Positions 11,601 to 23,099 of a DNA stretch of 64,000 nt are shown in pieces. The notes under the pieces are model-generated. The model ran no database searches. It saw only the letters and a program-made list of their open reading frames with translations, and was not told where the DNA came from. Each line of letters opens with the position of its first letter. Positions within the stretch are counted from its first letter, which is position 1. The DNA is taken from the NCBI GenBank assembly GCA_037126765.1, contig JBBCBC010000022.1, positions 24,581,758-24,645,757 on the forward strand. The letters are read 5' to 3'. The DNA comes from Stenogyne calaminthoides (Eukaryota; Streptophyta; Magnoliopsida; Lamiales; Lamiaceae). The position numbers and the translations under genes are program-made.

Positions 11601-11710
11601 CAAGACCGTTTTAATCCTTTGAGTATAAGTGGGAGAAATTATTAGGTTCGTGTAGGTGACATTAGATGTCACGGACTACTCGAGTTTGTTGTAGTATACT
11701 TAAAAGGAGA

Positions 11711-11731
11711 CTTTGAGTATAAGTGGGAGAT
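11711..11731 (+). promoter_or_regulatory. Polypurine tract of A1
   Basis: TGAGTATAAGTGGGAGAT directly precedes the 3' LTR start TGTTGGGAT at 11732. It matches the minus-strand tract of A2. A second copy of the 'gtataagtgggag' word at about 11622-11635 lies roughly 95 bp upstream. Confidence 0.8.
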
Positions 11732-13675
11732 TGTTGGGATTAATTTGAAAAGTATGCTTTTACTTTGTATAATCAAAAATTTTTCGACTTATTTCTTGAA
11801 ATAAATTATTTATTTCGATGCTTTAAATATGATTGAATGTTATATATATTTTTCATAATGCTCAATAATTTTGACGTGTTAAATTTTAGTTAATTTAGTG
11901 GGGAGATCACGAAGATTAAATCAAAAATCTTGTAACTAAAAATACGTCATTCATCTCCTAGATGGAAATGAACAACCATCGCGAAAAGGTTGAGGTGTAA
12001 GGCTCAGATTGGTTTGTCTTGACCAAGAGATTACACTTATTGCATTATTTTCAATAGGATTTTAGGAGGATAAATTCTTTAGAATCCGAACAAGGAAGAA
12101 TTAGACCTCGGTGGTTCGTTGTTTCTTAACCTTTCCCCTTAAATAGGATCACGTGGGATTGGTAACTATTGCTTTGACTTATCATGGGTAGCTTAATCTA
12201 GAGAGAGATTCAATACTTTTTATCTTGGGCAATATTATTGGTCACATGTGATTGCTAAGATTTAATACTGAAGAATCGTGTGCAAGTACGCTTTAATTTG
12301 ATTTGCCCCCTTGGGAGGTTCATAAGTTTTATCATACCAAATCTTGCAAGTGGAATTAGTTCCAGTATGGATAATAATGTTGATTTTCATCGACCAAGGA
12401 CAAAAGATATTAATTGGCGGAAAGCTATTTCAAGTGGCTTGAATTAATTAATGGGCTAGATAATCTTAAACACGGGAAATAATGACCGGAGCCATATCGA
12501 TTTAATATGGGTTAAGATGGATGGTGCAATATTAATTATGTAGTGGGATTAATTAATATTTACGGGGCTTGAATTATATTGTGGCTCAATATTAGATATT
12601 CAAGATCCATTAGAAGGTCCAATCTTAATTCTCCTAAAGGCCCCCTGAGTAGCCCAACATATAGTCCAATAACTGAAAAGGTGATTAAAACAAAATAAAT
12701 ATTGTTGCTTAATTTTTCCTATTATTTCGAAAATTATGGATAAGAGGGGAGAAAGATTTTCTTTGAATTTTGTTATGGAATGAAGATATGTATTCTTGGA
12801 ATACAAGATTATCTCATTAAATTCAAGAAATCTCCCGCTTGGTTATTCATAATAGAGATTTGAAAAAAATTTTGAAATATAGTGGGCAAGAAAGATTTTC
12901 TTGATTTTCTTGAAAAAATATTATGGAAGATATGTATTTCTTGAAGTACAAGAATATCTCATAAATTCAAGAAGATCTAAATCTTGGAATCTTGATCCCT
13001 AATATTTCGAAATATTCCATAACAAATAAGAGAGTGGGATTTTGTGGAATATTTTAATTATGGAGAAAAGAATATATGAGATATATTCAAGATTTCTTGG
13101 AGATCAAGAAAATATTTTTTCCTCCTTATTTCACATGTAATTTTCGTCCCCTCTCCCTCTATAAATAGAGGATGAACGTTTCATTTCAAGATAATTACCT
13201 AAAATTGGTTTTTCGGAAAAATATCGGCGTCGATAAAATATTTGATATTTTGTAACGTCGGCCATTGTATTTTTTGAAAAAGCGACAATTGTGAGTCGTG
13301 GTACAATTCCATGTCTTTGGAAATATTAGCAAATCCACATAATGTGGTGCAACAAAGTTTATTTTTTCTTTTTGTTAATTGTTCGCGAGTATCCTTCCAT
13401 GGGATTGTCGAGCAAGGGCTAAAAGGAATACTTGGGAAGTCCTTTTGGTTAGTCCGGTAGACCGAAAGTCAACCGCCATCCCGAGAGGTAATGCGTTCAC
13501 GTAAACCCGTAGATTACGCATCGTGAGGTCTTACGTGGCTTTTTATATGCATGATATGTTGTTGCAATTATTATTTAAATTAATATAGGATTAATTCATG
13601 CTAGTAATAATTAATGAATTAAATTTGTATTTAAATATTCACCCCGAATAGATCTGTGCAACTCATTCCCCAACA
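11732..13675 (+). repeat. 3' LTR of A1
   Basis: 1944 bp, TGTTGGGATTA to CATTCCCCAACA, with a TATA box at 13160-13168. Differences from the 5' LTR include positions where one copy reads CACTGATG or TTTCAGACT and the other TTTCGATG or TTTCGACT (compare about 4955 and 4917 with about 11815 and 11783). Confidence 0.9.
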
Positions 13676-13680
13676 GTAAA
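13676..13680. repeat. Target-site duplication GTAAA (right copy) of A1
   Basis: Second copy of GTAAA, directly after CCCCAACA. The family C LTR continues from here as CACATAATACATG. Confidence 0.9.
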
Positions 13681-15184
13681 CACATAATACATGCTCAGCG
13701 GAAATAAATAGTTTACCAACAACGAACGTATAATTTCATAAACGATTACAATAATCATAACGAGAAATCTTACAGTAATTCAATAGCAGATTTCTCAACT
13801 ACGGTATCCACGTAATCACCGTGAACAGATCTGCACAAGTTTGCCAGCGTTGAATCTGAGACGGAATTTGCTAGGAAAATTCCTAATCTAGATTTTATGG
13901 AGAAACTAGGTTTTCTTGTTGTAGTAAATAATGAATCCCAGAATGTCATATATATAGGGAGAGATTGACTTAAATCTTAAGCAATCTTTATTAGGAAGAT
14001 AATTCCTAATCTTGCAAAACAAATCTCAAAGATATGTTTTTCCCTACGGATATTTTCCTACAATAATATTCCATAATATTATTTGGGATTCCTATTTAAT
14101 TAAATCGAATTTAATTAAATAGTAATAATAATTAATTCTAAATTAATATATTATCAATTCTTCATAAATTAAATGTTAAATCTAATTTAATACTTAATCA
14201 ACCAACTATAATCCGTACACGGGAGTTACTTGTTGTGTGACCCATAGGCCCTCATATATCGAGTGATTAGTCAAACTAACGGTCTTAATTGAACCCTAGA
14301 TAATAAATCAGACATTCTCAATATATGAGGTACGTTGCGAGAAACGTGCAACTACCTGTAACTATAACATGGGCTATTACGATTTCCTCCTTTCATTCAC
14401 GAATACTCGATTAGTCTTGAACATGATAAATTGTCTATTCAAATAACTTAATCAATTTATCTCCAATCACTAATTGATCACGTGTGTCACACTTGGCCAC
14501 AAAGTCCAAGTTAACGTGCATTGACCAATGACTTTGATCCAATTATGATGAGAAGATGAGTCCACTTTGAGGAATGAATCCTTTTCTTGGCTCAACTACC
14601 ACGCATATGCATTTCGTGATGAACTCAATCCAAGTCATATCTACCCATAGACGGGTGCAAGCGTCGGTCATGGTCAAAGTTCATCACTCCACACATGTCG
14701 TGCGTATTGACCTCAAGTCCAAGGAGTATCGCATCGCTCCCACTAACCGAGACACCCGTAGACACATATAGTGGAAATACATCAAACAGTTTCTCGGATG
14801 GGTATACCAATACCCTCTAAGGTATTTGTGTATCCACCATGAGATACCTAGTATCTCGTAGTAAGTGAGATCTCACTACACTCTCTAAGAGTATGATGCA
14901 GATCGCACACCAATCCCCATTGCATCATCAATATCCCATTCTTGATGATCCTTGATCGGAGCTATTTGAGAATCATGCTTAAGTCATCTGAGTTCTCACA
15001 ACCTCAATGACAACAATGACTCATGGGAACACTTGTACGAATAAATGAAAAAAATCAAACATAATATTAAAACAAGTGTATTGCCATACATTAAAATTAA
15101 ATGAACTATAATATTAAGTCAAACTGAATATCATCGAGTATTATGTCCTTACAATAGATTGTCACTAGGACACTAACACTAACA
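13681..15184. mobile_element. Solo LTR, family C, right piece
   Basis: The sequence continues the LTR begun at 4837 and ends CTAACACTAACA. It aligns over about 850 bp with 23913-24768, for example at the segments 'gtatccacgtaatc', 'tgtgtgacccataggccctc' and 'acgttgcgagaaac'. A CCTATATATATGACA stretch on the minus strand (about 13949-13963) suggests that the LTR points left. Reading frames such as 14574-14771 are within the LTR and have no support as genes. Confidence 0.82.
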
Positions 15185-15189
15185 AATTG
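15185..15189. repeat. Target-site duplication AATTG (right copy) of the solo family C LTR
   Basis: Identical to 4832-4836. The A2 pre-integrase frame resumes immediately to the right. Confidence 0.85.
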
Positions 15190-15278
15190 TGTAGAGATTA
15201 TTCGACAACGTTCCATGATAGATAAACTCATTATTTAGAGCAATGTTAACAACTTTGTTAAAAGTAACCGAATATCAA
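15190..15278 (-). pseudogene. A2 pol: segment between protease and integrase
   Basis: A minus-strand frame reads VTFNKVVNIALNNEFIYHGTLSNNLYT with no stop. It continues, after removal of the insertion, into VHTTHEMHLITH at 4831 and below. The matching A1 peptide is at about 8995-9110 (IFLVDKFIYHGTL). A frameshift or stop separates it from the protease frame at 15279. Confidence 0.7.
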
Positions 15279-16412
15279 TCAAGAAAAAAGTTTAGAAACC
15301 GAAATTAAATTCTTTTTAAAACTAGGAACGTAAAGAACATCTCTCAAAATTAAAACTTTGTCTTCAAAAGACAACCGCACTTCTCCCACTACTTCAGCTG
15401 CCACTCTCGTAGCATCGCCCAGTGTGATGAGGATCTCACTCCCACTAAGTTGTCGGGTCCGTTTGAACCCCTTTAAAGTGAAACAAACATGATTAGTGGA
15501 TCCCGTATCCACTATCCACAAATGGAAAGCATACGCCACTAAAAAAGTTTCAACAACTAGTGCATGAGAATTACCTTTCTTTCCATTCCTCTTGGGTTTG
15601 GAACAGGCTGACCTCCAATGTCCTTTCTCACCGCAGTTAAAACATTTCCCCTTAGTTGTTTTCTTCACTCCTCCATCTCCCTTCACCTTCACTTTGCCCT
15701 TGGCAACGCTTGAGTTCACTTGTTTTTGGCCTTTTGCCTTCTTCTTGCTCTTGCCTCCTCTTGGCCTAGAAGAAGAAGAAGGACCACTCACCATCAAGGC
15801 TTGGCTCTGTTTCCCCAATATCGCCTCTGCCGAGACCAAAGCTTGCAACAGATCAGGAAAAGTGAACTTCTGTTTGTTCATTTAGTAGTTCAGCCTGAAT
15901 TGTTCAAAGCTTTTGGGCAGAGAGTGTAGTACAAAATAAATATGGGTCTCGATGTCATATTCAGCGCCAAGCACCTCAAGCTTATTTAGGTGAGCCATCA
16001 TCTGGAGAACGTGCTCCCTTACGGGCGTTCCCTCTACCATTTTCATAGAGAGCAAGTCTCTCATGGTGATCTGAAGAGCCACACGGTTCTGATGTTGGAA
16101 CATCGCTTTAAGACTCGTCATGGTGTCTGCAGCAGTTTCAAAATATTGATGTTGATGTTGCAACACATCTGACATAGAAGCGAGCATGGTGCATTTAGCC
16201 ATCTCATTTGACCGTTCCCAATCAGCATAATCTTTCTTATCCATTTTTGTGGACTCATCAGTTGGCTTTTCGGATTTTGGGACAGTAAGAACCCAGTTAT
16301 GATGTTGTGCGGTAAGGACAATAGTAAGTTTTTGATTCCTATCAACGAAGTTTTCACCAGTAAGCAAATTGTCTTTAAGTATATTGATCAGTGGATTAAA
16401 AGGTTGCGACAT
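15279..16412 (-). pseudogene. A2 gag and protease
   Basis: I chose the start at 16412 (MSQPFNPL), because copia gag of this type begins with an NPL..ILKDNLLTGENF segment. The open stretch extends upstream to 16475 but that part is leader-like. Gag runs to 15882, where one in-frame stop (TAC-TAA-ATG) breaks RLNY from MNKQKF. The second stretch (200 residues) has a lysine-rich region (43-75), a CCHC knuckle CFNCGEKGHWRSAC at residues 80-93, and the aspartic protease motif LWIVDTGSTNHVC at 121-133 with the catalytic D-T-G. It ends with VLYVPSFKKNLISVSKL. Apart from the single stop this is the best preserved gag of the nest. Confidence 0.92.
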
Positions 16413-17204
16413 GCTGAACTGAAATAACAATTGCATAAGCACAAAATTATCACATAATTCGATCACATGTATCATATTAAAATCTCAAAAAAATATGAAC
16501 ATGCATCAGCCAACATCTCAAAACAGTTTAAATAAGCCACGTGGGGTGGATCATTATTTAAACACATTCAAGCAGGTTACAAACAAGAAAACAGTTACAA
16601 ACCTTTAATGTCAAGATTAATAGTTAGCTCATACTTGACCAATATAAAATTGACAGGGACTTCGAGGAAGTATATGCATATCAATTTTATACCTAAGTAA
16701 TAACCATGATTAAATACAAAATTATTATTTCATTTTGAACGAGCCTCGTGGGGAGGGTCATCGTCACCACTAATAATAATGCACAATCATCCGCTTGGAA
16801 ATCATTCATGTGAAAACTATCTTTTGGCCGTCCCGTGGGGGGAATTTCTCCAAAAGAATTCACAAATAAATAAATCGTGGAGGTCAAAATTAATTCAATT
16901 TTATTATCCGGAATAAAATTGTCAATTAATTATTTTTAAAACATATTTAGTAATTTTCGAAAGTGAGATTTTCTAGAACAATTTCTCATGCATCGCATAT
17001 TCTAACATAATTAAATACGCAGGAAAAATAAAGCAAACATCAAAACAAAAAATTAAACACATTGGACACATATATCCAATTGTCACGGTTAATTTTTGTC
17101 ATATCTTGATCTTGAGAAATCTTCTTCATAGCCTTCATCATTCGTCTCGAAGAGATCCCACTCGACAACAACATGATCTTTAAAAACGCCCTCCGTCAGT
17201 CTAA

Positions 17205-17640
17205 AAATGAGCGTCCGGCATTGGGTAGCTCCCAGGCGTGGTTCTCATCAGACCATCCCGAAAGCAGATGATCCGCGGCGACATTGATAATAATTCGGCC
17301 CACGTCGACTGGCAGCAATAGCCCGTAATCGCGTTCCCCTCCTGTCGCCCCGAGGTTTCCTCGAGAAGGTCTTGGTCTTCGGGACCGCCAGCATCTCGGG
17401 GACCATGATGACAAAACTTTCGCCGTGCAGCTACAAATGAGGGACAGAACATCCAGTAGCTCCTTTTTCTTCAAGAAATTCTCAAGATCGTTAAGTTAGG
17501 CCAATTTAAAAATAAATAAAAGGTTGATCTTCTAGTCTATTCCATTGATCGAGGAAAATCAAAGTTCAATCTCTTTCTTGAGACAAGGTGGTTGAATTAA
17601 AAAAAGGCGGATTTATATGTGCGTAAATAAACATTCATCG
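17205..17640 (+). pseudogene. Captured fragment of the coiled-coil pseudogene found at 20.8-21.2 kb
   Basis: Plus-strand blocks match 20815-21205 in the same order: 'cccaggcgtggttc', 'agatgatccgcggcgacatt', 'cagcaatagcccgtaat', 'cctcgagaaggtcttggt', 'gctacaaatgagggacagaa', 'agatcgttaagtt' and 'aaggtggttg..ggcggattta'. The fragment is antisense to A2. Its frame is broken in all three plus-strand readings. It probably derives from the neighbouring sequence type rather than from the retrotransposon. Confidence 0.75.
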
Positions 17641-17743
17641 ATAAAAAGGATGCAAAAAAAGATCTAGCAATTCTACTATCCAATTTCAAATTTAATGAAC
17701 AACGAATTAAATTACAATCTAAAATTAAGAGCCCAAAACCGAG

Positions 17744-17755
17744 GCTCTGATACCA
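17744..17755 (-). promoter_or_regulatory. Primer-binding site of A2 (initiator tRNA-Met)
   Basis: GCTCTGATACCA on the plus strand is TGGTATCAGAGC on the minus strand, the complement of the plant initiator tRNA-Met 3' end. It lies 2 bp inside the 5' LTR border at 17758. Confidence 0.92.
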
Positions 17756-17757
17756 GT

Positions 17758-19611
17758 TGTTGGGGAATTAATTGCGCGGATCTATTCGGGATGAATATTT
17801 AAATACAAATTTAATTCTAACAATTATTACTAGCATGAATTAATCCTATATTAATCCAAATAATAATTCAACAATAAATCATGCATATAAATACGTCACA
17901 TAAATCCTACGCATGCAGAATTGGTAGGAGTTTACGTGAACTAACCTTTCGGAGTGACAACCGTTGAGAAGATGGATCTCATTCACACGAACACACCAAA
18001 AAGCGCCTTCTCAAGTATTCCCTCGTCCTTGTCCGAAAATCCGGTAGTAGGATGCTCGCGAACAATTAACAAAAGGAAAAATAAACTTATGTTGCACCAC
18101 GTTTGTGGATTTATAATTTTTTCAACACATGGAATTGCATTGGGGATGAAACATTCATCCCCTATTTATACATAAGGGGTGGTCGAAAATTTAGGATGAA
18201 ATTAATATGGAAAAATCTCTTTCTTGATCTCTAAGAAATCTTGAATATTTCTCATATATTCTTTTCTCCATAATTAAAATATTTCACAAAAATCCCACCT
18301 CTTTATTTTATGGAATTTTCGAAAAAATAAGGACCAAGGAATCCAAGATTTGGATCTTCTTGAATTTATGAGATATTCTTGTACTCCAAAAATACATATC
18401 TTCCATAATATCTTTTCAAGAAAATCAAGAAAAATTTTCCTTCCTTATTTATTCATAATTTTCGGAAATTACTTAATAAATAGTCAAGTGGGAGATTTCT
18501 TGAATTTAATGAGATAATCTTGTATTCCAAGAATACTTATCTCCATTCCATAACAAAATTCAAAGAAAGTCTTTCTCCCTCTTATATTTATTATTTTCAA
18601 AATTTTAGGATAAAATTAGGCAACAATAATTTATTTTATTTCAAACACATTTTTTCAGTTATTGAACTTTATCTTTGGGCTACTTGAGGGGCCTTTAGGA
18701 GAATTAAGATTGGACCTTCCAATGGACCTTGATTTCTAATATTGAGCCACAATATTATTCAAGCCCATAAATATTAATTAATCCCACTACATAATTAATA
18801 TTGCACTATCCATCTTAACCCATATTACTTTAATATGGCTCCCGATTATTATTCCCCGTATTTAAGATTATCCAGTCCATTAATTAATTTAAGCCACTGA
18901 AATAGCTTCACTTTAATTAATATCTTTTTCCTTGGTTCAGGAACGGCTCAATATTATTATCCATACCGAAAACTAATTCCACTTGCAAGATTTAGTATGA
19001 TAAAACTTCTGAGCCTCCCAAGGGGATAAATCAAGCAAGACGTACTTGCACACGTGTTTCCGTATTAAATCTTAGCAATCGTCGTGTAACTAATAATATT
19101 GCCCAAGATATAAGGTATTGAATCTCATTGATTCTCTACCCATCATAAGTCAAAGCAATAGTTATTAATTCCACATGATCCTATTTAAGGAACAGAGATT
19201 AAGAAATAATGAACCACTGAGGTCTAATTCTTCTATATTTAGTACTGAAGAATTTATCCTCCTTTAGGTCCTATTCAGTGCATCATAATGCACTAGTGCA
19301 ATCTCTTGGTCAAGACAAGTCAATCCGTGCCTTACACTTCAACCTTTCACGATGGATTGTTCATTTCCATATGGGTTGTGAATTCTGTACTTTTAATTAC
19401 AAGTGACTGTTAATTTAATCTTCTGTGATCTGGTATCACTAAATGAACTACAATGTAACGCGTACTATTTATTGAACAGTTATGCAGTAAATATATGTAA
19501 CATTCAATGATATTTAAAACAACAGTGATAAATAATTTATTTCAGCAAATAAGACAGAAATTTAGTTAGGTTATACAAAGTAAAAACATACTTTCCAGTA
19601 TAACCCCAACA
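17758..19611 (-). repeat. 5' LTR of A2
   Basis: 1854 bp. On the plus strand it starts TGTTGGGGAATTAATTG and ends TATAACCCCAACA. The minus-strand TATA box is at 18162-18170. It is the same family as the A1 LTRs. The segment at about 18955 shows what the truncated A2 3' LTR looked like before element X inserted. Confidence 0.9.
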
Positions 19612-20104
19612 AGGACATCATTTCCCCTTCATCCTGCAATTTCACAACTCTTGGCATCGTCGGATCTATCGATTACTCAAATCACCCCCAATGGATGGAG
19701 CGTTATCTTGGGTGTGATGGTCGCCCTGGGTCTATATGCTTTAAATAGTCGACCCACGCCTTTGGCAAGTAAACTAATCAAATAAAAGAAGAAAAAGAAA
19801 ACCTTGAGCCATAAGACCACATATCGGTCTAGAGGCTGGGGCCCTACTAAAACCCTTTCTGAGGAAAAACCCTCCTTAGGGCAAAACCCCCAGCCAATGG
19901 AAAAAGGGAAACCCACCTAAAATAAAGGTGTTACTCCATATCACTGATATAACCCTCATCTAATCAACGAACAACACGAAAATATTATTGGTTCATATTG
20001 GAGAATAAAACATCCACAATAAAAGTAGGACAATTCCCAAATCACTCCAGTGTGGTATGCAAATAAGCTAATCTATCTGCATCCTGGTTACCTTCACGAT
20101 AAAT
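19612..20104. other. Flank right of A2, no gene seen
   Basis: About 490 bp of moderately GC-rich sequence. A minus-strand open stretch (19677-19916) has no recognisable motif and low-complexity phenylalanine content. I see no terminal repeats here. Confidence 0.4.
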
Positions 20105-21576
20105 GTGGGACACACGAGTATGCAAAACATGCCGATAGTCTCAAACTTTGCTCCAAAGAGCGTGGAGATGCCACGGGACCGTAATTTGGCCCTCCCTAAT
20201 CTCATTAACAGCGAGTGCCGAATCATTCTCAATTCAAAGGTTGAACCAACCTCGTTCCTCTGCGAACCGGATAACTCATTTGGGTTGCTAGGGCGTCTAA
20301 AAACCCAAACTTCTCTTGCTGAGATGGCCGCCCGTGACCAGAGCACAGTAGGGTCCATGGCTCGCAACAATGTGGGTAAACGCCCTAGTGCCTCCGCCTT
20401 GTCCGCGGACATGGAAAATAAAATGGCGGTTGATGTTGCCGGAACGACGCCAAAGAAGAGGTCGCGCACCGATGACTGGGCTGGCTCCCCTGAGGTGCAT
20501 CGCTCCTTCAGTTGGCCTCGTATGGTAAGTCCTACTCCCCCAGCCACTACTCCGACGATCGTTCCCTCAGTGGGTTGACATCCCAATGATCTCACCTATC
20601 TTGGGTGAGATCCCAAACACGTCGAAGAGTAAGTATTGATGCTCCTTAGTCAATCTTTCCTTTATTAGATTTTCTACAAGTGTTCTAACTTGTCTTCCCC
20701 TTATTAGAGCTTGGTGAAAGAGGGCCGACGTCGACCTCCACATGTGGTGGATCTTTTGAGGTAGAAATCGCCCAATCTCTCGCCTTTCACCCAAGAGTGG
20801 TCGCCACACCTCCAGCACCTAACTAATGTGTCACCCAGGCGTGGTTCACAGACCAAGAAAAGCAGACGATCCGCGGCGACATTGATAATAATTTGCTGGC
20901 AACAATAGCCCGTAATTTCCAAGTCGGGACTTTCCTCGAGAAGGTCTTGGTACTTCGGGAGGCTGAAGGGGACCGTTATGACAAACTTTGAAGCAGCTAC
21001 AAATGAGGGACAGAACACATCAAGTAGCTCCTATTTTCTAAGAAATAGACGTCGGCCAAGATCGTTAAGTTGGAGGCCAATTTAAAGGTCAAAGAGGTTG
21101 AGCTTGCTAGGTCCAAAAGTGTCGAGGAAGGGGCGTAGTTCATCACTCTTTCTTCCAAGGTGGTTGTCTTGGAGGCGGATTTAGCACAGGAGAAGCTCGA
21201 TAAGAAGGTGGACTAGGAGGTGTATACTAATTATGCCTTCATCATGGCTTTTGCGGACGCCGTTCGCTCCATTCACCGTCGAGATCCTGTAGCTGACCTT
21301 TCGATGTTAATGGCTGACCTCAATACGTATGTCTCCATCAAGGACTTGGTGGACGAGTATGGGTTGGATCTTTCATTCTTCCCCGACCCGGATGACATCA
21401 CTACACCTCCCGTACCTGCGGTCATTGTCGAAGTCAGCCCAGAGGCCCAACTCCCGAGGTTAATCTGTCCATCGAGGTGGCTCCTGCGAGCGATGTGTCC
21501 GAAGGAGGATTCTGGGAGGGAAATGAGGCTCCGTCATCTTAACTTTGTATCTTTCGGCCTTAGGGTCTTCTTGTAA
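20105..21576 (+). pseudogene. Gag-like or unknown coiled-coil protein, broken, with an intron-like gap
   Basis: I do not recognise a named family. The first open stretch (20105-20578) contains a PKKRSRTDDW basic patch and a proline/threonine-rich tail. In a shifted frame the sequence reads WVDIPMISPILGEIPNTSK and stops at a GTAAGT donor-like site near 20631; it resumes after a TTATTAG acceptor-like site near 20707 with LVKEGRRRPPHVV. Beyond this the frame reads IRGDIDNNLLATIARNFQVG and then heptad-like EANLKVKEVELARSK and LEADLAQEKLDKKVD (probable coiled coil). The last stretch (21220-21576) includes RSIHRRDPVADLSMLMADLN and ends at 21576, followed by an AT-rich 3' end. The layout fits a retrotransposon gag-like or transposon-carried gene. 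The opposite-strand stretch 20068-20595 is treated as a shadow. Confidence 0.5.
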
Positions 21577-21980
21577 TTTTCTCTTTATTATCAATGAATA
21601 TTTTTATTCCTTCAAAATTTTATTTCTTTATCGCTTTATGTTCTGTGATATGTTCTTGCGATGCTCTTGTCTTTTTATTGTGACCTTAATAAGTAGATGT
21701 CATTTATACTCGTCTTATTGATAATGCGACTTGGAGACCATTTCATTGTCTTCTTATAGTTGATGTGACTATGAGACCATTTCATAGTCATCTTTCTGAC
21801 GATGCGACTTTACTGGATGTGTTGAGATCATCTCCATGAGATTGCGATCTTTTTACAAGAATTAATTTTGACCTTAAAAACTTGACTTGCTACCTTAAAA
21901 CCTTGTCTTAATGAATTAAACTCTATCAATTTAGAACTTGACTATTTCGAAAGATAAAACTTTAATTGAACAACTTTGTT
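21577..21980. other. AT-rich 3' flank with a short imperfect tandem repeat
   Basis: A 'tatcaatgaatatttttatt' stretch follows the pseudogene stop and could be its polyadenylation region. At 21714-21815 a unit of about 41 bp with core 'gatgcgacttggagaccatt' recurs about 2.5 times with changes. No gene is seen. Confidence 0.45.
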
Positions 21981-23095
21981 GGTCTTGGGTAAACGAGTCT
22001 CACACATGTATGGGAGGTATACGTGTACAGTTTTTTTCTTAAAACCTTTAGTGAGGTTTAAGCACTTAGTAGAACAAACACCCTGAGTTCAAGCCTATTG
22101 AGAAATGAACCCTGGATAGTTTTCAGCACTACAAATATACTCAACTGATTTAAGATTGCAACTGTCTTGAATAGCTTTGCACAGATAACTGTCTTACTGA
22201 ATGCTTAAGTAAGTTGTTCAGTTTGATAGCTATCTACAGTAGCTATTAAAGTGCGGAAAGTGTAGGCCCTAAGTTTATACTCGTTTTACTTACTGAAAAT
22301 TACTTTACTTAGTTCATAAAACTGTGATTAATGTTGTGATTCAGTTCATGCAGATTTCAGTGGTTTGATACCAAGCTGAAATGTAAAAAGACTTTATATG
22401 CCTTCTTTGAAAAGATATAGTATGATATACAGTACAGAAAGCAAATAATTCAGGAAGTTATAATGTTTCAGAGACTCAAGCTCCTACGTCCACTTTTCCT
22501 GATTCAGCAGGGGAATTTCTTCAACACTAGAATTCTCTTGTTTTATAGTACCAAGGTGTATTGAACAAATCAACCTATCTCTTAGGTGATATGTTCCCTC
22601 AGAACTACTTCCTGAGTCCTAGTACTCAGAAACTACAACAACAACAACAACTTTCAAACTGAACACACTAAGCTTACTTACTTCAACTCTGAAACTCAAA
22701 CTACTCAACACTCCTAAAACTTAGGCTTTTGGGTTTGGTTTGGTTCCAACTAGGATTGAGATATCCTTTACAATGAGAACAATAAAAGGGTTGAATATCT
22801 CGGACTAAGCTTTGAATGTATGCGATATATTAGGCTTAGTGAAATACAGATGAGCTCTCTTCAAAGAAGAAATAAGAAAACTCCATTGTCTTCACCGACA
22901 ATCATGATTCCTAAACCAAAGAATCACCATTCTCAAATCATAGAATAACCTACTCCACAATATGAGTAGAACACTTAGAATAAACCATTCTAAGAATTTT
23001 CTTTGGCACATGTCGAAAAACCTGCTGAAAACTATGGTGCTCCTTCTAGCTTTTGGCTCCCCTAGAAGTCTTTCAGTCATCGACATCATTCACTA
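21980..23095 (+). mobile_element. Sirevirus-like LTR fragment, boundaries uncertain
   Basis: The layout resembles the LTRs of element X, S3 and S4 read forward: a 'gtgcggaaag' word, then 'aagctcctacgtccactttt' (about 22481-22500), then 'ggtttggttccaactagg' (about 22735-22753) followed by an AT-rich stretch. No clear TG..CA ends, primer site or target duplication were found. A short (CAA)n run lies at about 22638-22655. This is an inferred fragment. Confidence 0.4.
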
Positions 23096-23099
23096 CACA

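Larger units (their letters stand above)
4861..13675 (+). mobile_element. Copia retrotransposon A1, full-length but decayed, same family as A2
   Basis: Both LTRs are present (4861-6737 and 11732-13675), starting TGTTGGGATTA and ending CATTCCCCAACA. GTAAA flanks the element on both sides (4856-4860 and 13676-13680). The internal region on the plus strand has leader, gag, protease, integrase, RT and RNase H in copia order, but in every domain the frame is broken by stops, indels and losses. The LTRs match the LTRs of A2, so it inserted in antiparallel orientation into a solo LTR lying inside its own relative. Part of the apparent decay may be sequence error (see findings). Confidence 0.92.
16413..17757 (-). 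other. A2 leader between primer site and gag
   Basis: The leader is about 1.3 kb and noncoding on the whole. Positions 16690-17130 match the A1 leader (about 7300-7800, opposite strand). The short minus-strand open stretch 16693-16887 has the same peptide pattern as A1 7534-7809 over about 50 codons. Positions 17205-17640 are foreign to A1 (see the separate entry). Confidence 0.65.
1413..19611 (-). mobile_element. Copia retrotransposon A2, minus strand, interrupted by nested insertions
   Basis: On the minus strand the order is 5' LTR (17758-19611), tRNA-Met primer site (17744-17755), leader, gag-protease (15279-16412), pre-integrase (15190-15278), then after the nested insertion integrase, RT and RNase H (about 2140-4831), polypurine tract (2025-2042) and 3' LTR (1413-2024, cut by element X). 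The coding sequence resumes exactly across the insertion: the pre-integrase frame ending near 15190 continues at 4831. Removing 4837-15189 restores one continuous copia-type gag-pol order. Internal stops and a frameshift show that it is dead as written. The far part of its 3' LTR and its target duplication are outside the window. Confidence 0.9.

Noticed and set aside
15592..15929. Plus-strand reading frames of 97 and 69 codons
   Set aside because: They are antisense to the CCHC and protease region of A2 gag.
20068..20595. 175-codon minus-strand reading frame
   Set aside because: It is the opposite-strand shadow of the plus-strand pseudogene stretch; no domain recognised.
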